Source of the DNA: Owenia fusiformis
Taxonomy: Eukaryota; Annelida; Polychaeta; Sabellida; Oweniidae
Direction: 5' to 3'
DNA: 64,000 nucleotides
Assembly: GCA_903813345.2 (NCBI GenBank)
Contig: CAIIXF020000012.1
Span: 9,442,432-9,506,431, forward strand
A model generated the notes under the pieces. It was not told where the DNA came from, searched no databases, and was given only the letters and a program-made list of their open reading frames with translations. Made by a program: the position numbers and the translations under genes. This document shows, piece by piece, positions 11,888 through 22,185 of this stretch (positions are counted from its first letter, which is position 1; each line of letters opens with the position of its first letter).

Positions 11888-12060
11888 GGTAATTTTTTGT
11901 TCGATGTCCAAGAACTGAACCTTCCTTCCTCCTCCTTGGAGCTTTTTTATCAGTCCTCCCCCTGACATATCAAGCATTTCTTTAAACTTATTTTCATTTT
12001 GTCGCCTCTCTATTGCAAATCTCCTGTTGCCACCAAATTCTTTGGCATTCTTTGGCTTTC
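11888..12060 (-). pseudogene. Pogo-like transposase N-terminal segment, locally inverted
   Basis: On the minus strand this reads KEFGGNRRFAIERRQ and later MLDMSGGGLIKKLQGGGR. In B2 the same segment is on the plus strand at 34090-34260 (KEFGVNRRCAIER, DMSWGGLRKKLQGGG). It is a helix-turn-helix DNA-binding segment of the pogo/CENP-B type. The rest of the gene here is on the plus strand, so only this 170-bp piece was flipped after the copies separated. Confidence 0.6.
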
Positions 12061-12103
12061 GAAATAGTGGAAAAGTCATAAAAAGATTGCCTTAAGGTTA
12101 CAT

Positions 12104-12690
12104 CTGTTCTGCTGTCTGCATATGGAGATGGAACAAAGATTCAATCAGTTGTACTCTTGAAAGGTGCTTGACCACCATCTTATATCATATCTTCTTTTTC
12201 TATTCTTCTACCTCATGTGCTAGGCCTATATTGTATCCTCTTTAAATATTATTGTATCATATGTCATATCTTCTTTTAATATTCTTATTTGGATTAATTG
12301 AAAAGTGCAATTGTTCTTAGGGTGTCACAAGGCTACGTAAGATGAAAAATTATGATATAGCAGATATTGCTTATATGGACGAAACCCCTATATGTGTTGA
12401 CATGCCAGGCGATTATACTGCTGACCAAAGAGGGACCAAGACGGCCACAGTTAAGAGCACAGGCCATGGAAAATCTAGAATTTCTGTTCTGCTGTCTGCA
12501 TATGGAGATGGAACAAAGATTCAATCAGTTGTACTCTTGAAAGGTGCTCAACCACCATCTTATATCATATCTTCTTTTCATATTCTTCTACCTCATGTGG
12601 TATATTGTATCCTCTTTAAATATTCTTGTATCATATGTCATATCTTCTTTTAATATTCTTATTTGGATTAATTGAAAAGTGCAATGTAAA
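12104..12690 (+). repeat. Local tandem duplication inside the pogo-like remnant
   Basis: The segment 12104-12314 (from CTGTTCTGCTGTCTGCATAT) is repeated at 12486-12690. The second copy follows the catalytic-domain exon in its proper place; the first is a displaced partial duplicate. B2 has only one copy. Confidence 0.7.
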
Positions 12691-13070
12691 CATGTTTTGG
12701 AGTCATTCAGTCAATAAGTCAATTCAAATTATTTTAGGTAACATATTATATTTAGAGACATATCCAAAGTTGACTATGCTATTTTTATTACTAGGGCCAA
12801 TGGCAGAAATTATCAAGTACCTACCAATTCTATGTTCGGATTGCTGTATTGCGGAACGCAATATGGGACGAAATTAACACTTTTTGAAAAGTGGGAAAAA
12901 GAGGGAAATCATAGGGCAGCAAACAACCCTGTTGAAACAAACCTGTATGATTAATGTTACTAAAAATTGCTGGCAGCATGTTTCTCAAGAGAATGCGGGA
13001 GAGATTTGGTACAAGCAGTTCATTAAAATAAAGAAACCTGGCCGCAAGGAAAGGTATATCGAGATCACAT
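12342..13070 (+). pseudogene. Pogo/Tigger-like DDE transposase catalytic part, copy B1
   Basis: The frame at 12342 reads NYDIADIAYMDETPI, then STGHGKSRISVLLSAYGDGT and VVLLKGAQPP. This is the first catalytic aspartate region (MDETP) of the DDE_1 domain shared by pogo, Tigger and jerky-like proteins, including the conserved GHEKxxxTVxLxAxADGTKxxPxxIFKG pattern. Downstream frames keep worn versions of the later domain (WDEINTF-like near 12870; CWQHVSQENAGEIW near 12970). Stops and frame changes separate the pieces, so it cannot be functional. Transposases of this family cut and paste DNA at TA sites in the nucleus. Confidence 0.7.
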
Positions 13071-13802
13071 TCACAATCAGTCTGAACTATATGAATAATT
13101 ATTCAATTAAAAATACTTTTTCATCAATGCAATTTCAAGAACACCCCAGTACCTGTATGCAGCCATTTTTATATTTCAATATTGATTTTCACAGTTTACA
13201 TTATTAAACAATACACCATGCATTATGATTAATGATGCAATTTGAAAAGATTTACAGCTATCCCTTTTCTTGTTTGATTTATAGGTCAAGGAGTTAAAGG
13301 TCAAGGAGTCAATTTAGAAATCTTTAAATCTGCAAAATTATATATTGAAATTTCAATATTAGACATGATACCTCAAGATGTGGGAAGGGCAGCTCTGGGA
13401 AGGCCGAGCTGGCTTGTAAGAGGAACTTCCTCAATGAGACGGGGGCGGGAAAGGGAGCTTGGTCATTTGACTTCCTTGCAGAAAGAGGTCCTGTCAATTC
13501 TAATTACGACCAATCTGGTGGCATAGTAGGGGCTGTGAACACTAGGATGTACATATGCACTCCAATCTACCTGCATAAGAATATCCCTGTTTATGGTGCA
13601 ATTAAATAATCTGATGCTAACATTCCCTAAGCAGAACACAGTAAAACAAAGGGATATAAGATAAACTCAAAGAAATGTTAACAAATTGTTACCATATGGA
13701 ACAGGCAATGAGTTGATAGCTGAAGAATATAGAAATGTTATAGACAAGCCAAGTAAGGGTGAGTGGGCTATAACTAGTCTAGCTTCAGTGCATTAATTGC
13801 AG

Positions 13803-13849
13803 GTGACTGTCCAGATGTGAACATCGAATTTGAATATAGCAGAATATTT
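13803..13849 (+). CDS. Candidate small exon in block A1, product unknown
   Basis: TTGCAG acceptor, then DCPDVNIEFEYSRIF, then GTAAGT donor. The same borders are kept in A2 near 22956-23002. A possible partner exon upstream reads NELIAEEYRNVIDKPSK and ends at a GGTGAGT donor near 13756. No family is recognised; the two may be exons of one decayed gene. Confidence 0.35.
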
Positions 13850-14185
13850 GTAAGTAAGTTTAGATTAAAAATGCAAATAGCAAGGTACATGTACATTTGT
13901 ACATTGTTTTTAAGGGATAGAACTATTAAAAACTGTCAATCATCATTTATGTCACACTCAATAGAAAAATAATGTTCTTTCCTTTTGATATAACCATACA
14001 TCCTTTGAAATAAACTACAGCTCATTCTAATGTGTTTCTACCTGACTGGGGTTTAAACACATAGATTTGACCATGTTACAAGAATCTGAAACTGAAGTCG
14101 AATTTCAATTCCAATGTCAAATTCGGAATCTGTAAAATTCACTGGGGATGAACTGGAAACGAGGGAGGTTTTGCCTAGTATCAAA

Positions 14186-14213
14186 ATGGCGGCGCGTGAA
14201 AAAATTTCATTCG
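14186..14213 (+). CDS. Candidate first coding exon (MAAREKISFG), block A1
   Basis: ATG in a good start context (AAAATGG) opens nine codons and ends at a GTAAGA donor. In A2 (23339) the second codon is GTG instead of GCG, but start and donor are kept. Upstream about 70 bp is a GAGGGAGG stretch. The rest of the protein cannot be traced; a following frame at 14387-14683 contains a poly-proline run (7 P) with no domain. Confidence 0.3.
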
Positions 14214-14275
14214 GTAAGATTTTTGTTTTTTATAATTTTCGTGCTTTTATCCTTCAAATTAAAACTTAATATTTG

Positions 14276-14983
14276 GCAAGTAAATGGTTCATAAGTTCCG
14301 GTTTAATAATATGATTACAAATTAGAAATCAATACTGGCATTGCTGAGATATTTACATATCAATTCTCTCACTTAGGAAACGAGGCATGTTTCTCAAGGA
14401 AACGAGGCAGTTATATAGCATTCTTAAGAATGAAACGAGGCAACCATATTTAATTAAAAATGTTTTGTTTTTATTACAGAACGGGACCTACAAAAAGAAG
14501 CGTCACTGTTCAAATACTATTTCTGTAACACAGGAAACGACAACGTTGCTGATATTGGCTCCCCCACCCCCACCCCCACCCAATCAAAAGCTGGCTACAC
14601 AACCCTGTAATACGCATGGCCCACATTTGAATTCAACCACGGAAATTAAGCTTAGATTAGATCAATATTCCTATATAAAATAGACACTCACTTGGTTTGT
14701 ACGTCGGATTCATCCATGTTGTCTTGCTCTGAAAGATAAATGACCAGTGTAGTGCTTTATGAACAAAATGGTTATTCTTTTTAACTCTTACATATATAAT
14801 CATGTATATCGTGTAAAACGTAATCGGTCGTATGTGACCAGAACGGTGGAAATAAGATCATTAAATGTAGACACTATCACAGAAAGAATTGAAATGTGAA
14901 TATCTCAGCAATGTCTGTATTGATTTCTAATTTGCAATCATATTATAAAACCGGAACTTATAAACTATTTACTTGCGTTAAAT
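14276..14983. repeat. Inverted repeat pair in block A1, about 90-bp arms
   Basis: The arm 14276-14362 (GCAAGTAAATGGTTCATAAG through ATTGCTGAGATATTTA) returns in reverse complement at 14890-14983. The arms differ at a handful of sites. They enclose about 530 bp containing a poly-proline frame and a minus-strand start exon. A2 has the same pair near 23429 and 24043. Could be the remains of a foldback transposon. Confidence 0.75.
14692..14728 (-). CDS. Candidate minus-strand first coding exon (MDESDVQT)
   Basis: On the minus strand a CTTTCAG acceptor is followed by AGCAAGACAACATGGATGAA and then a CAA|GTGAGT donor, giving MDESDVQT as a possible start. It faces the plus-strand start exon at 14186, so any two genes here would converge. 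Kept in A2. Short, so the confidence is low. Confidence 0.3.
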
Positions 14984-15398
14984 TACACGTTTGATAAAGT
15001 TGGCTGGGATAAAAGTCATCCAGAGGAAGATAAACCCTAGATTCGAAAACATGTTTTCAAGAGTGACAAATCAAACTGAGCAAGACTGATTTAAGCTGCA
15101 GAGCATGAAAACTAGCGATTTTAACGTATTCCTGACCATATTGTCCAAGATAAATATCTTACCTTTCTAGGAAGGTAGGCTATGTCCCTTAAACCAACAG
15201 ATCAACGTAGAATTCTCATTTTGAACGAACACTCGGACATTTGTTATTTGTTTGCAGCGGTCATTTTGTGGTCAACATTTGTTTACATCATCAATCTAAG
15301 TGCACATCGATTCCCATTCAGACCAAAACAAAGATTAATTTAAGTTAACAAAAAATGACTCTATATTGATCACGTTTACTGGAGTACGGGGCATAGCC

Positions 15399-15503
15399 AT
15401 GCCACCCAAACCAAGGAGATGGAAAGGGGAAGAACCAGAGTCCCTAAGGGAAGACAAGGCGCTACTAGGCATATTAGAAGAATTTGTGAGGAGTCAAAAA
15501 TAA
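15399..15503 (+). CDS. Small open frame MPPKPRRWKGEEPES, block A1
   Basis: A 34-codon frame with a Kozak-like start (AGCCATGCC), ending in a stop. It has a basic start and acidic middle (EEPESLREDKALLGILEEFV). Several transposon proteins in this window begin MPPK, so it may be the start of a transposon gene whose next exon is lost. A2 keeps it at 24552-24656 with one amino-acid change. No family is recognised. Confidence 0.3.
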   Translation: MPPKPRRWKGEEPESLREDKALLGILEEFVRSQK

Positions 15504-15719
15504 ATATTGGCAAACCTTATTCCAAAGGGCTTGGGAAAAAATAATTACTCAGTATCAGAATTCACGAGGAATTTTCCATGTTTCTCCTTAATAAGTAAGT
15601 TTGGTTTATGTATTTCCCGACACAGATGTGAAAAAGAATTGTCTTATTTTATTCGATATTGATTTATTTATACCAGTGGGTATGATTGCCAAGCTAAAAG
15701 CACAGCCACATGATTGGCC

Positions 15720-16002
15720 ATATTAATCCAAGCTTTTTAGAATCAGATATTGGCTTAAGACTTTCACACCTCTGAAAAATGATGGAATATACAGTGTCAC
15801 CAATATTCCATATTCCTTGTTCACAGGTGAATTTTCATAATTTGCCCCAAAATAGTGTTCCTTGTTCCCTGTTCAAAGGTTTTCCCTACAGAGAGGGTCC
15901 ATTAACATGTAAGTCAATGGGAAAATATTTGGTTCTTTTGAAAAGCATTCCTTGTTCATAGGTTTTCCCTACAGAGAGGTATTCCATCGGCAGGTTTTAC
16001 TG
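15720..16002 (+). repeat. Dispersed repeat ending in CAGGTTTTACTG, block A1
   Basis: Matches the reverse complement of 46055-46335, including three variants of CTACAGAGAGG...TTCCTTGTTC. The end CAGGTTTTACTG followed by TA is the terminal repeat of the TA-flanked element at 46.05 kb. A left terminal repeat was not found, so this copy is truncated. A2 has it at about 24875-25157. Confidence 0.65.
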
Positions 16003-16019
16003 TATATTATTTTTTTCAG

Positions 16020-16509
16020 ATAATTTTGAAAAAAATAGTCATAATCTTAAGCAAAAAATAACAGTTTATAACCCGCCCCAGTGGAATACCGTCCTATCCT
16101 TGTGTCGCCCAACAAATCCTTACATGATTTTCTCCATGAGAGCCACAGATGTCAAAGATCTTACTAAATACAGAGAGAGTAATTTCAACAACTTCAAGAT
16201 CAATAAAAGAAAGGTAATCCCTAATTCGAGTAAAGTTTTTTTTAAATCAATGAATATTTAGTATTTATTATTTAGTTTGTCTTTATTTAAACTGAGGACT
16301 ATGTATTATTTATATTTATTTTAAGGAGGACGAGTTAACTGGCCTAAGCTCAAATGGATTCAGGTTCGAAAATCAGCCCCCATAGTATTTTTCTAAATGA
16401 ATGTTTCGACAATAATGGGTTTAATGAAGAAAGAGTGATTCAAGGTACCTGGTCATACAATGGACGACCCTTGAAAACACCACCACCTTCTTATAAAAAT
16501 TTTGATTGA
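16020..16509 (+). pseudogene. Two-exon gene end, unrecognised protein, block A1
   Basis: Exon 16020-16213: TTTTTTCAG acceptor, 64 open codons (including NFEKNSHNLKQKITVYNPPQ and KYRESNFNNFKINKRK), GTAATC donor. Next piece from 16326 after TTTTAAG: EDELTGLSSNGFRFENQP, then a one-base frame slip, then HSIFLNECFDNNGFNEERVI and a stop after PPPSYKNFD. The amino-acid mix is that of a real protein. The frame slip is present in both A copies (CCCCCAT and CCCACAT), so the break predates the duplication. I do not recognise the family. Confidence 0.4.
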
Positions 16510-16779
16510 TACCTTGCAGGCAATGCTGATGTAGTGTTGTAGATGTGTATTTAGATTCATAGTTAGTAATGTACCATATAGTTCTGTATATTATATATTT
16601 TATACTGTAAACTATGACTTATATGTCATTCATATATGACATCTGATAGGTTATAAGATATATATATCAAAGGACAAATGTAAATTTGCAATAAGTTGAT
16701 TAAAATCATGTCAATTTAAGATGTAACTTACAAAAAACAATTCAACAAATATCACTTGGCACTTGGTTCTTTCTCCAAG

Positions 16780-17515
16780 GGTTTCAATATCGCAAATACT
16801 TCAGCCAGTATTTCATCTAATGATGTTCCATTAATACAATTAGAAAACCTGCAAATGCGCCAAAACATCATCAAGGTAAATTCATGAATCTCAAGACACG
16901 TGTGCTCCTTGTGTTTATTCATTTGTGTCTCTCCTTATTCCCAAGTTTAGGACAGATAGCGAGATGATTGATCGTCATATCAAAATGTAATTTGTGAGAG
17001 TTTTCTGCCTATAGAGCCGAATTAGATCATTATCAAAGAGATTCTGAACAGGTAAGGTTATATTTTGTTTTTAGGAGTATCATAATCATCTCTCCTCAAA
17101 ATCAACTGTCGTACAATAGAAATACAGGAAAATTGATAGATTGGGCGCAACAAGTCACGAATTATGCGATTATCGTATATGGAAATATTCCAAGGAAGAA
17201 GGGAAAATAGTTGCAGGGTGTGTATACTGCATCTCTTTGTCATGAATCTCTGAATACTGTTAATTGAGATATTCAAAGAAAATTCAGAGAAAAAATCTAT
17301 GACTGCAAGCTGATTCCCAACTTCAACTTTATTTCCAGCTATCATCATCATATCATCAAAGAATTTTGGGTTACAGTTTTGAGATGGCTAACAAACAGTC
17401 AACATCTCATAAAGGCAAAGATTTAAAACCAACAAGTCATTGTGAAAATCTTAGGTTTGAAAAACAAGGGTGTTAAGTGTTGCCACCACTTATTGCTGCA
17501 AATCTGACCCTTACT
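16780..17515 (+). pseudogene. Exon series NTSASISSNDVPL...HCENLRFEKQ, block A1
   Basis: Three exon-like pieces: 16790-16876 (ANTSASISSNDVPLIQLENL, then QMRQNIIK and a GTAAAT/GTAAGT donor), 17014-17051 (AELDHYQRDSEQ with GTAAGG donor), and 17372-17500 (after a TTACAG acceptor: FEMANKQSTSHKGKDLKPTS, then HCENLRFEK). The same series is found in A2 and, more diverged, at 37014-37730. Three copies keep the splice signals better than the sequence between them. A1 has a frame break in the last piece (CAAGGGTG against CAAACGAAGGGTG). The protein is not recognised. Confidence 0.4.
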
Positions 17516-18045
17516 AGGAAACTCAGTTGTCCATCCTAAATTCTACATTATGCTACAAACAATGTAAAGGAAATGCTTCGAAATACAAAGTTTAGTCATT
17601 TGTTATCAAAAAATGAATTGGATTGAAGAATTCTTTCAAAACATCTCATTCAAACTCACTCAAAATTTTTGGAAAAAGAACAGGAAAATTATTTTCATAT
17701 TTGAGTTGATTTGAAGACTTGAGATTTAAAAGTTTAAGTAATTAAACTTAATTTAAAGTATGAGCAAATCATGTAAGGTAATACTGACCTGCTGATCAGT
17801 GTCTTAGCATTTATTATTGTACTATTCATTGGATTAAATATGTTCCATGCAATTTACTGTAAGGGCGGATATCTTGTTTCAGTCTTCCTAGCCATATGGC
17901 CAGGAGACCAGTTTAGTTAGTTGCTTCTTGTTCTAGCTGGCAAAGACTTAGCATGATAATTGAATCTTGAATTTTGCAAAGTAATTACTAATGAATAATA
18001 ATTATTCATAAAAAAAGACAACATGCCACCAGCGAGGAAGTCGAT

Positions 18046-18540
18046 ATGTTGGGAGAATTTTGCAGGAGCTTAGGAATTTCTCAGCATGGGCAGGGGATGC
18101 TCCGCCAGGAAGGTTTCGTCTCAAGTGAGGCCATAGATGCCCTGGACAGTCAAACAATTGTTTCGATTGGGATGAGGGCAGGGGATATTTGTATACTGCG
18201 CAAATACCTTGCCACAAAGGAAACAGTACAACCAGCCATTGACACGGCACGTATCCCTATATCGAGTTTATTGTCAGGACCTCCGGACATATCACCTCAA
18301 TGTCTAGTGCCCGAAGCACCCTCTGTGAATCCAGTGTCTGTGCATGGGACGGCAGCCGCTATATCGCCACTCATCTACCTTACACCGAGGCAGAGTAGCT
18401 CTGTAGGTGAGTTACGAATTATTGATTTCATAGATCAGCTGGTTGATGATTGTGACCAGGAATTAGTAAAAATGGATACCCTATCTACAGAAATAAAAAA
18501 AAATGGATACCCTATCTACAGAAATAAAAAGGGAGCCTAG
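18046..18540 (+). pseudogene. Gag-like ORF1, N-terminal SAM-like part, block A1
   Basis: Residues about 1-55 (FCRSLGISQHGQGMLRQEGF ... SQTIVSIGMRAGDICILRKYL) have the helix spacing of the SAM-like module found at the start of ORF1/gag-like proteins of some invertebrate retroelements, notably DIRS-like ones. The middle is a proline/serine-rich linker. A near-repeat of the linker (SGPPDISPQCLVPEAPSV) occurs again at 18597, so part of the gene was tandemly duplicated. Both partial repeats end with stops. The zinc-finger half follows at 18924. The real frame probably ran through 18046-19310 before breakage. Class assignment is from pattern memory. Confidence 0.45.
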
Positions 18541-18829
18541 TGTTGGACAGTCATACTTATACAACTCTAATGAACGTTGGTCATGGCACCTATCAGGACC
18601 TCCGGACATATCACCACAATGTCTAGTGCCCGAAGCACCCTCTGTGAGTCCAGTGTCTGTGCATGGGACGGTAGCCGCTATATCGCCACTCATCTACCTT
18701 ACAGAGTAGCTCTGTAGCTCTGTAGGTGAGATACGAATTATTGATTTCGTAGATCAGCTGGTTGATGATCGTGACCAGGTTTTCTAGTGATAAGGACAAA
18801 AATCTGTTATTCTCGAAGCCAAGAAAACG

Positions 18830-19313
18830 GGAGGACAAAATTTCTCCATTTGAATGGGCAATAGCCAATACAAGGATCATGGCCAAGCTTGTGCAATCTG
18901 GTTAACTACAAGCACAGGGTATTTTGGAATACCAATCCTATACTGTAAAAATGTTTCAGTACGCAATTATATATGAATGGCAGGGGATATTGGTCCTAGA
19001 TCGGGAGTATAGAAGGGCCCTAGATCGGGAGTATAGAAGGGCCCAGCATCTACATGGATTCCCCTGGGGCTCTGACCTGAGCCACCTTGAGCTAAAGTAC
19101 CTCAAAAGGAAACAGCCTAACATAACTAAACCCCAGCACCAAGCCTCTGTCAAAGGATCGACTACAAGTCTCCCTTATCCTTGCAAGGATTACAATAGCA
19201 ATCAAGGATGTACATGTTCAGTGTGCAAATTTGCACATGTTTGTTCTGAATGCAAAGGATCCCACTCAAAAGTGAAACACTCACCTATTGATAAAATGTC
19301 ACAGGAAAACTAA
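18830..19313 (+). pseudogene. Gag-like ORF1, C-terminal zinc-finger part, block A1
   Basis: Reads FEWAIANTRIMAKLVQSG, then an alpha-helical stretch, then a doubled EYRRALDREYRRAQHLHGFPWGS segment (an 8-codon duplication) and LSHLELKYLKRKQ. The end has a cysteine/histidine cluster C-x10-C-x3-C-x4-H-x2-C-x2-C-x4-H (PCKDYNSNQGC, SVCKFAHVCSECKGSH). This arrangement is typical of the nucleic-acid-binding end of DIRS-like ORF1 proteins. In A1 a TAA after VQSG replaces the AAA lysine codon seen in A2. No reverse transcriptase or tyrosine recombinase follows; the six-exon gene does. Confidence 0.5.
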
Positions 19314-19467
19314 TCACCCCCTCTGTAACCAATAACCCAGGAAATTTAATTTTTGACAAATGGTACATTGAATGAGAAAATGATGCGGATAAGGATTTTC
19401 TAATAACAGGGATTTAACATGGATATTTTTTATGTATGGAAACAAAATTTCTGTTTCAGTTTTATAG

Positions 19468-21854
19468 CAACAATCACACAAGCGACAATGGCTAATGCAA
19501 CAAACAACACTGACAGTTTCAATGCGACGGTTTTTGGGCTGTAGGCCTGTTATCCATGCTTACTGTGAATGTCAATTTACTAACATCTTATCAACGTGCT
19601 ACGCCACTCGGCAATCTCTTTCACAACTACCCTTCTATGGACCAGGTTATGGGCTTCAAACCTCTGTATACTTTCACCATCGGCTATACGGGGATGTTGA
19701 CTGTGAGTCTTATTACTAACACCTTGAGACTTCAACATGAACAGTTTTTGGGACGAACTGTAACTGCCATCAATCATATCAGAGAAAACAACACCAATGA
19801 TCCCACTGTTACCTTCAATTACTCTATCCTAATGGGCCTCCCGGCGAAGTCACGGAGCCAGGTAATAATAATTGCATATCACTTACCGAATATCACGAAA
19901 ACGTTAATGCCTTATGATTAATAAATAGACAAGTCTTAATTTATGCTTTCCATTCCAGGTCAAACCTTTTGAATCCAGTTTTGATGCTCTATCCCTCCTT
20001 GCAAGTTCATAATGCCAACTCAGAGGACAAGATCTACTTCTTAGTTCGAGAAATGGGGGCCAAGGCACCACCAGAGAGCACTGGAGCTATGATTATTTAT
20101 GGACTAAATTTGGACAGCGTTGGCGTTATGGGCGTTAAGCTAGCCACGGAGTTTCACACTAATGACCCTAATGTCATCTTAGGCTTTCCTCGGGATATCA
20201 CCAACGGTTGGAAAACTCACGATATGGCGAATGTTTATACTGCTTTCGGCGTAAAGACAATCCAGACGTTCTCGACCAAGAACAACGTACACATATTGGA
20301 AATGCTGAACCTGGCGAGACGGCAACTGATGTCGGCCAGACGGCAACTGATGTCGGCCAGACGGCAACTGATGTTGGCCAGACGGCAACTGATGTCGGCC
20401 AGACGGCAACTGATGTCGGCCAGATCTGCTGTCACCCTCCTTGCTGACGAGCAATACTGCATCAGGACCAGGTATGTAGATCAATCTTACTTTAAACTAA
20501 ATAACTTTTTACCGAAACGAAACTTGTAACGACTGTTCAAACCAAGTTAATCATTTCAAAACTTCTTTCAGGTGTGAGGTCGAAGTTATTCTGAGCAGGG
20601 GGGGGGGATTTATGACCCAAATGCAGTGTAGACAATGTACAGGCTTTGTTCGACTACTATTTTGAACATCTTACGTCTGCCTTTGACAGTCTTATGGTAG
20701 AATTCCACGCTGCACCTCTGAGCTAATAACCGGAATGTTATCTCAATCATAAGTAAATTGTTTCTTTAATGAATGCAAGTTGTAATTTTAAATGATTTTA
20801 TGTTTCAAGAAAGTTGGCCACTTCCATCCTGAAGCCAGTAGTAGTATTCCTGGAGAATTCCGTTGATTTTGGTATTGACTCGGTGAAGGACGCAATTCTA
20901 ACATTTGCACTCGAAGCGTACATCCGTAACTTTTTCGATGGTACACGTATACGCGTTCTATATCCAGCCCTCAAGCTAGTAACCAAGCCTGGCAGCAACA
21001 ACCGTCTACTAAGAGCAGCTAACTACAGTTTCCGTGAACCCTTGGACGCTTCCACGATACCAGTTCCAGAAGATGAAGACACACTGAAGGAGTTACTAAC
21101 AGCCTTGTCAACAGCTCGGTGGGGAGAGATACTACATCCACTCTTTCCTTGGTTTAAGTTATTGCACCTGGACGGGGCTTCTACAGAGAGACAACAGGAA
21201 TTAGCTCGACTCATTATGCTTGGGGCTATCAGTGCAGTGTGCGACACGACCATCCACAGTTTCATGTTAGTACATACCATTTGCTAAGCCATTATTTCTC
21301 GCTGAAGATAATCTCGGATAAACAAATTATATATCAATGATTATTTCTTATAGCTACAACCACAACAGAGAGAGGTACGGGGAGTTGAGCCGCAGAGAGG
21401 TGTACGACCTACTAGTGACCAAGCCAAAACCACTCTGTCAGGCTAAGCGGCACACTCTACATGCTTTTGCCAAGAATTTGGACTCAATTCACATCGAGGT
21501 AGAGGAGGGCAGAGATGTTACCCTATTAGACGATTTTCTCGGATCAGTGGAGTGAGTACAACCCTTCCGCTTCCGATGTTTGTAGATCAAATGAATCATC
21601 GACTATTACTGTACTAAGTTTTTCTTCGTATATTTTAGGCAGTTCCCTAGAATCGACAGGAATGTTTACAACATGTGGGCGACTGTCTTTGAACAACCAT
21701 TAGACGAGGTTTGCCATTTGCAGATCATTGGCGAAGACTTCTTGAGGCAGCCCGAATGTACCTACGCATCTTACTACACTCCACTGAGTATGTTGTCAGA
21801 CGGCAGTAATCGACAGAAGAACTTTGGCCGCATGGTTAGAGAGATTACGGGTTA
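19468..21854 (+). pseudogene. Six-exon gene of unknown function, copy 1 (block A1)
   Basis: Exons correspond to those of the better copy at 28558-31043 (donors GTAATA, GTATGT, GTAATA, GTTAGT, GTGAGT; acceptors ending TAG or CAG), with introns of about 87-100 bp. Lesions: a 13-bp deletion near the start, shared with copy 2 (stop at GCTGTAGG); a 2-base loss (CTATCCCTCC against CTATCGGCCTCC); a 172-bp deletion replaced by five 21-bp repeats; a G10 run that shifts frame; a 7-bp loss after it; and a mutated third donor (GAG|CT). Later exons stay open: ATSILKPVVVFLENSVDFGI, then RWGEILHPLFPWFKLLHLDG. I do not recognise the protein; no signal peptide or membrane segment is evident. Confidence 0.7.
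20312..20425 (+). repeat. 21-bp in-frame minisatellite, five copies
   Basis: GACGGCAACTGATGTCGGCC(A) is repeated five times in frame, encoding RRQLMSA units; unit three has GTTG for GTCG (Leu for Ser). Copy 2 at 29583 and copy 3 at 59340 have a single unit. So the expansion arose in copy 1 only, together with loss of the 172 bp before it. Confidence 0.95.
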
Positions 21855-21875
21855 GGGTTAAGGTTAAGGTTAGAG
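21846..21875 (+). repeat. Telomere-like stretch at end of the six-exon gene
   Basis: GGGTTAGGGTTAAGGTTAAG then GTTAGAG. It starts at the stop codon of the last exon (GGT TAG). Copy 2 at 31036-31058 has one TTAAGG unit fewer. Too short to call an interstitial telomere. Confidence 0.5.
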
Positions 21876-22129
21876 TTATACAGTAGCTTCTTGATGATCA
21901 GTGGGGCTATAATTCTAGATTTGGTCTTAAATAATGCCTAAAGGTTGTTTCTCAACATTTCAGCCCAGAATGCAATTATTGACTGATGACGTAAAAAGTC
22001 ATTTCCAGTTTCGTCCAAAAAAATTATTTTGAGTATTTTTTCAAATTTCTTTTTGTTTTTGCCTTATTTGAGGTCACTGATTATGAATCTGAAAACCTTT
22101 GTCGATCCTGACTTTTAGCTTTTGAGATA

Positions 22130-22185
22130 TAGGGGGGGGGCTGTGTAGAGCAACTCTACAGCCCTGATCAGGTAAATGGAAACGT
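22130..22185 (+). repeat. Block junction: hairpin and start of a deleted block B
   Basis: A G-run is followed by GGCTGTGTAGAGCAACTCTA then CAGCC, which folds as a stem (GTAGAG/CTCTAC, loop CAA) extended by GGCTG/CAGCC. CTGATCAGGTAAATGGAAAC follows, the same start as blocks B1 (9610) and B2 (31322). Only about 60 bp of B is left before block A2 begins. Confidence 0.75.

Larger units (their letters stand above)
9610..13210 (+). repeat. Block B, copy 1 (gypsy gag remnant plus pogo-like remnant)
   Basis: The start (9610-9830) matches 31322-31560, including the hairpin-forming CTGTGTAGAGC...CTCT(A/G)CAGCC and the following CAGGTAAATGGAAACGT. Gag-like sequence at 11.16-11.88 kb and the pogo-like sequence at 11.89-13.21 kb match block B2 in the same order. 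Between about 9840 and 11080 lies sequence with no counterpart in B2 that I can see and no recognisable gene. B1 directly precedes block A1. Confidence 0.7.

Noticed and set aside
14387-14683. 98-codon frame with a poly-proline run, also in A2
   Set aside because: The run comes from a simple CCCCCAC repeat; the rest is K/T/S-rich without domain. Conservation is explained by the duplication.
17058-17351. 97-codon minus-strand frame, also in A2
   Set aside because: Kept only because the block was duplicated; composition is hydrophobic and no domain or start context supports it. The plus strand carries the better exon evidence.
20179-20484. Minus-strand frame with SGRHQLP repeats
   Set aside because: Antisense reading of the 21-bp repeat.
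21846-21875. Interstitial telomere
   Set aside because: Only two exact TTAGGG-type units, at the end of a coding exon; chance or slippage is enough.
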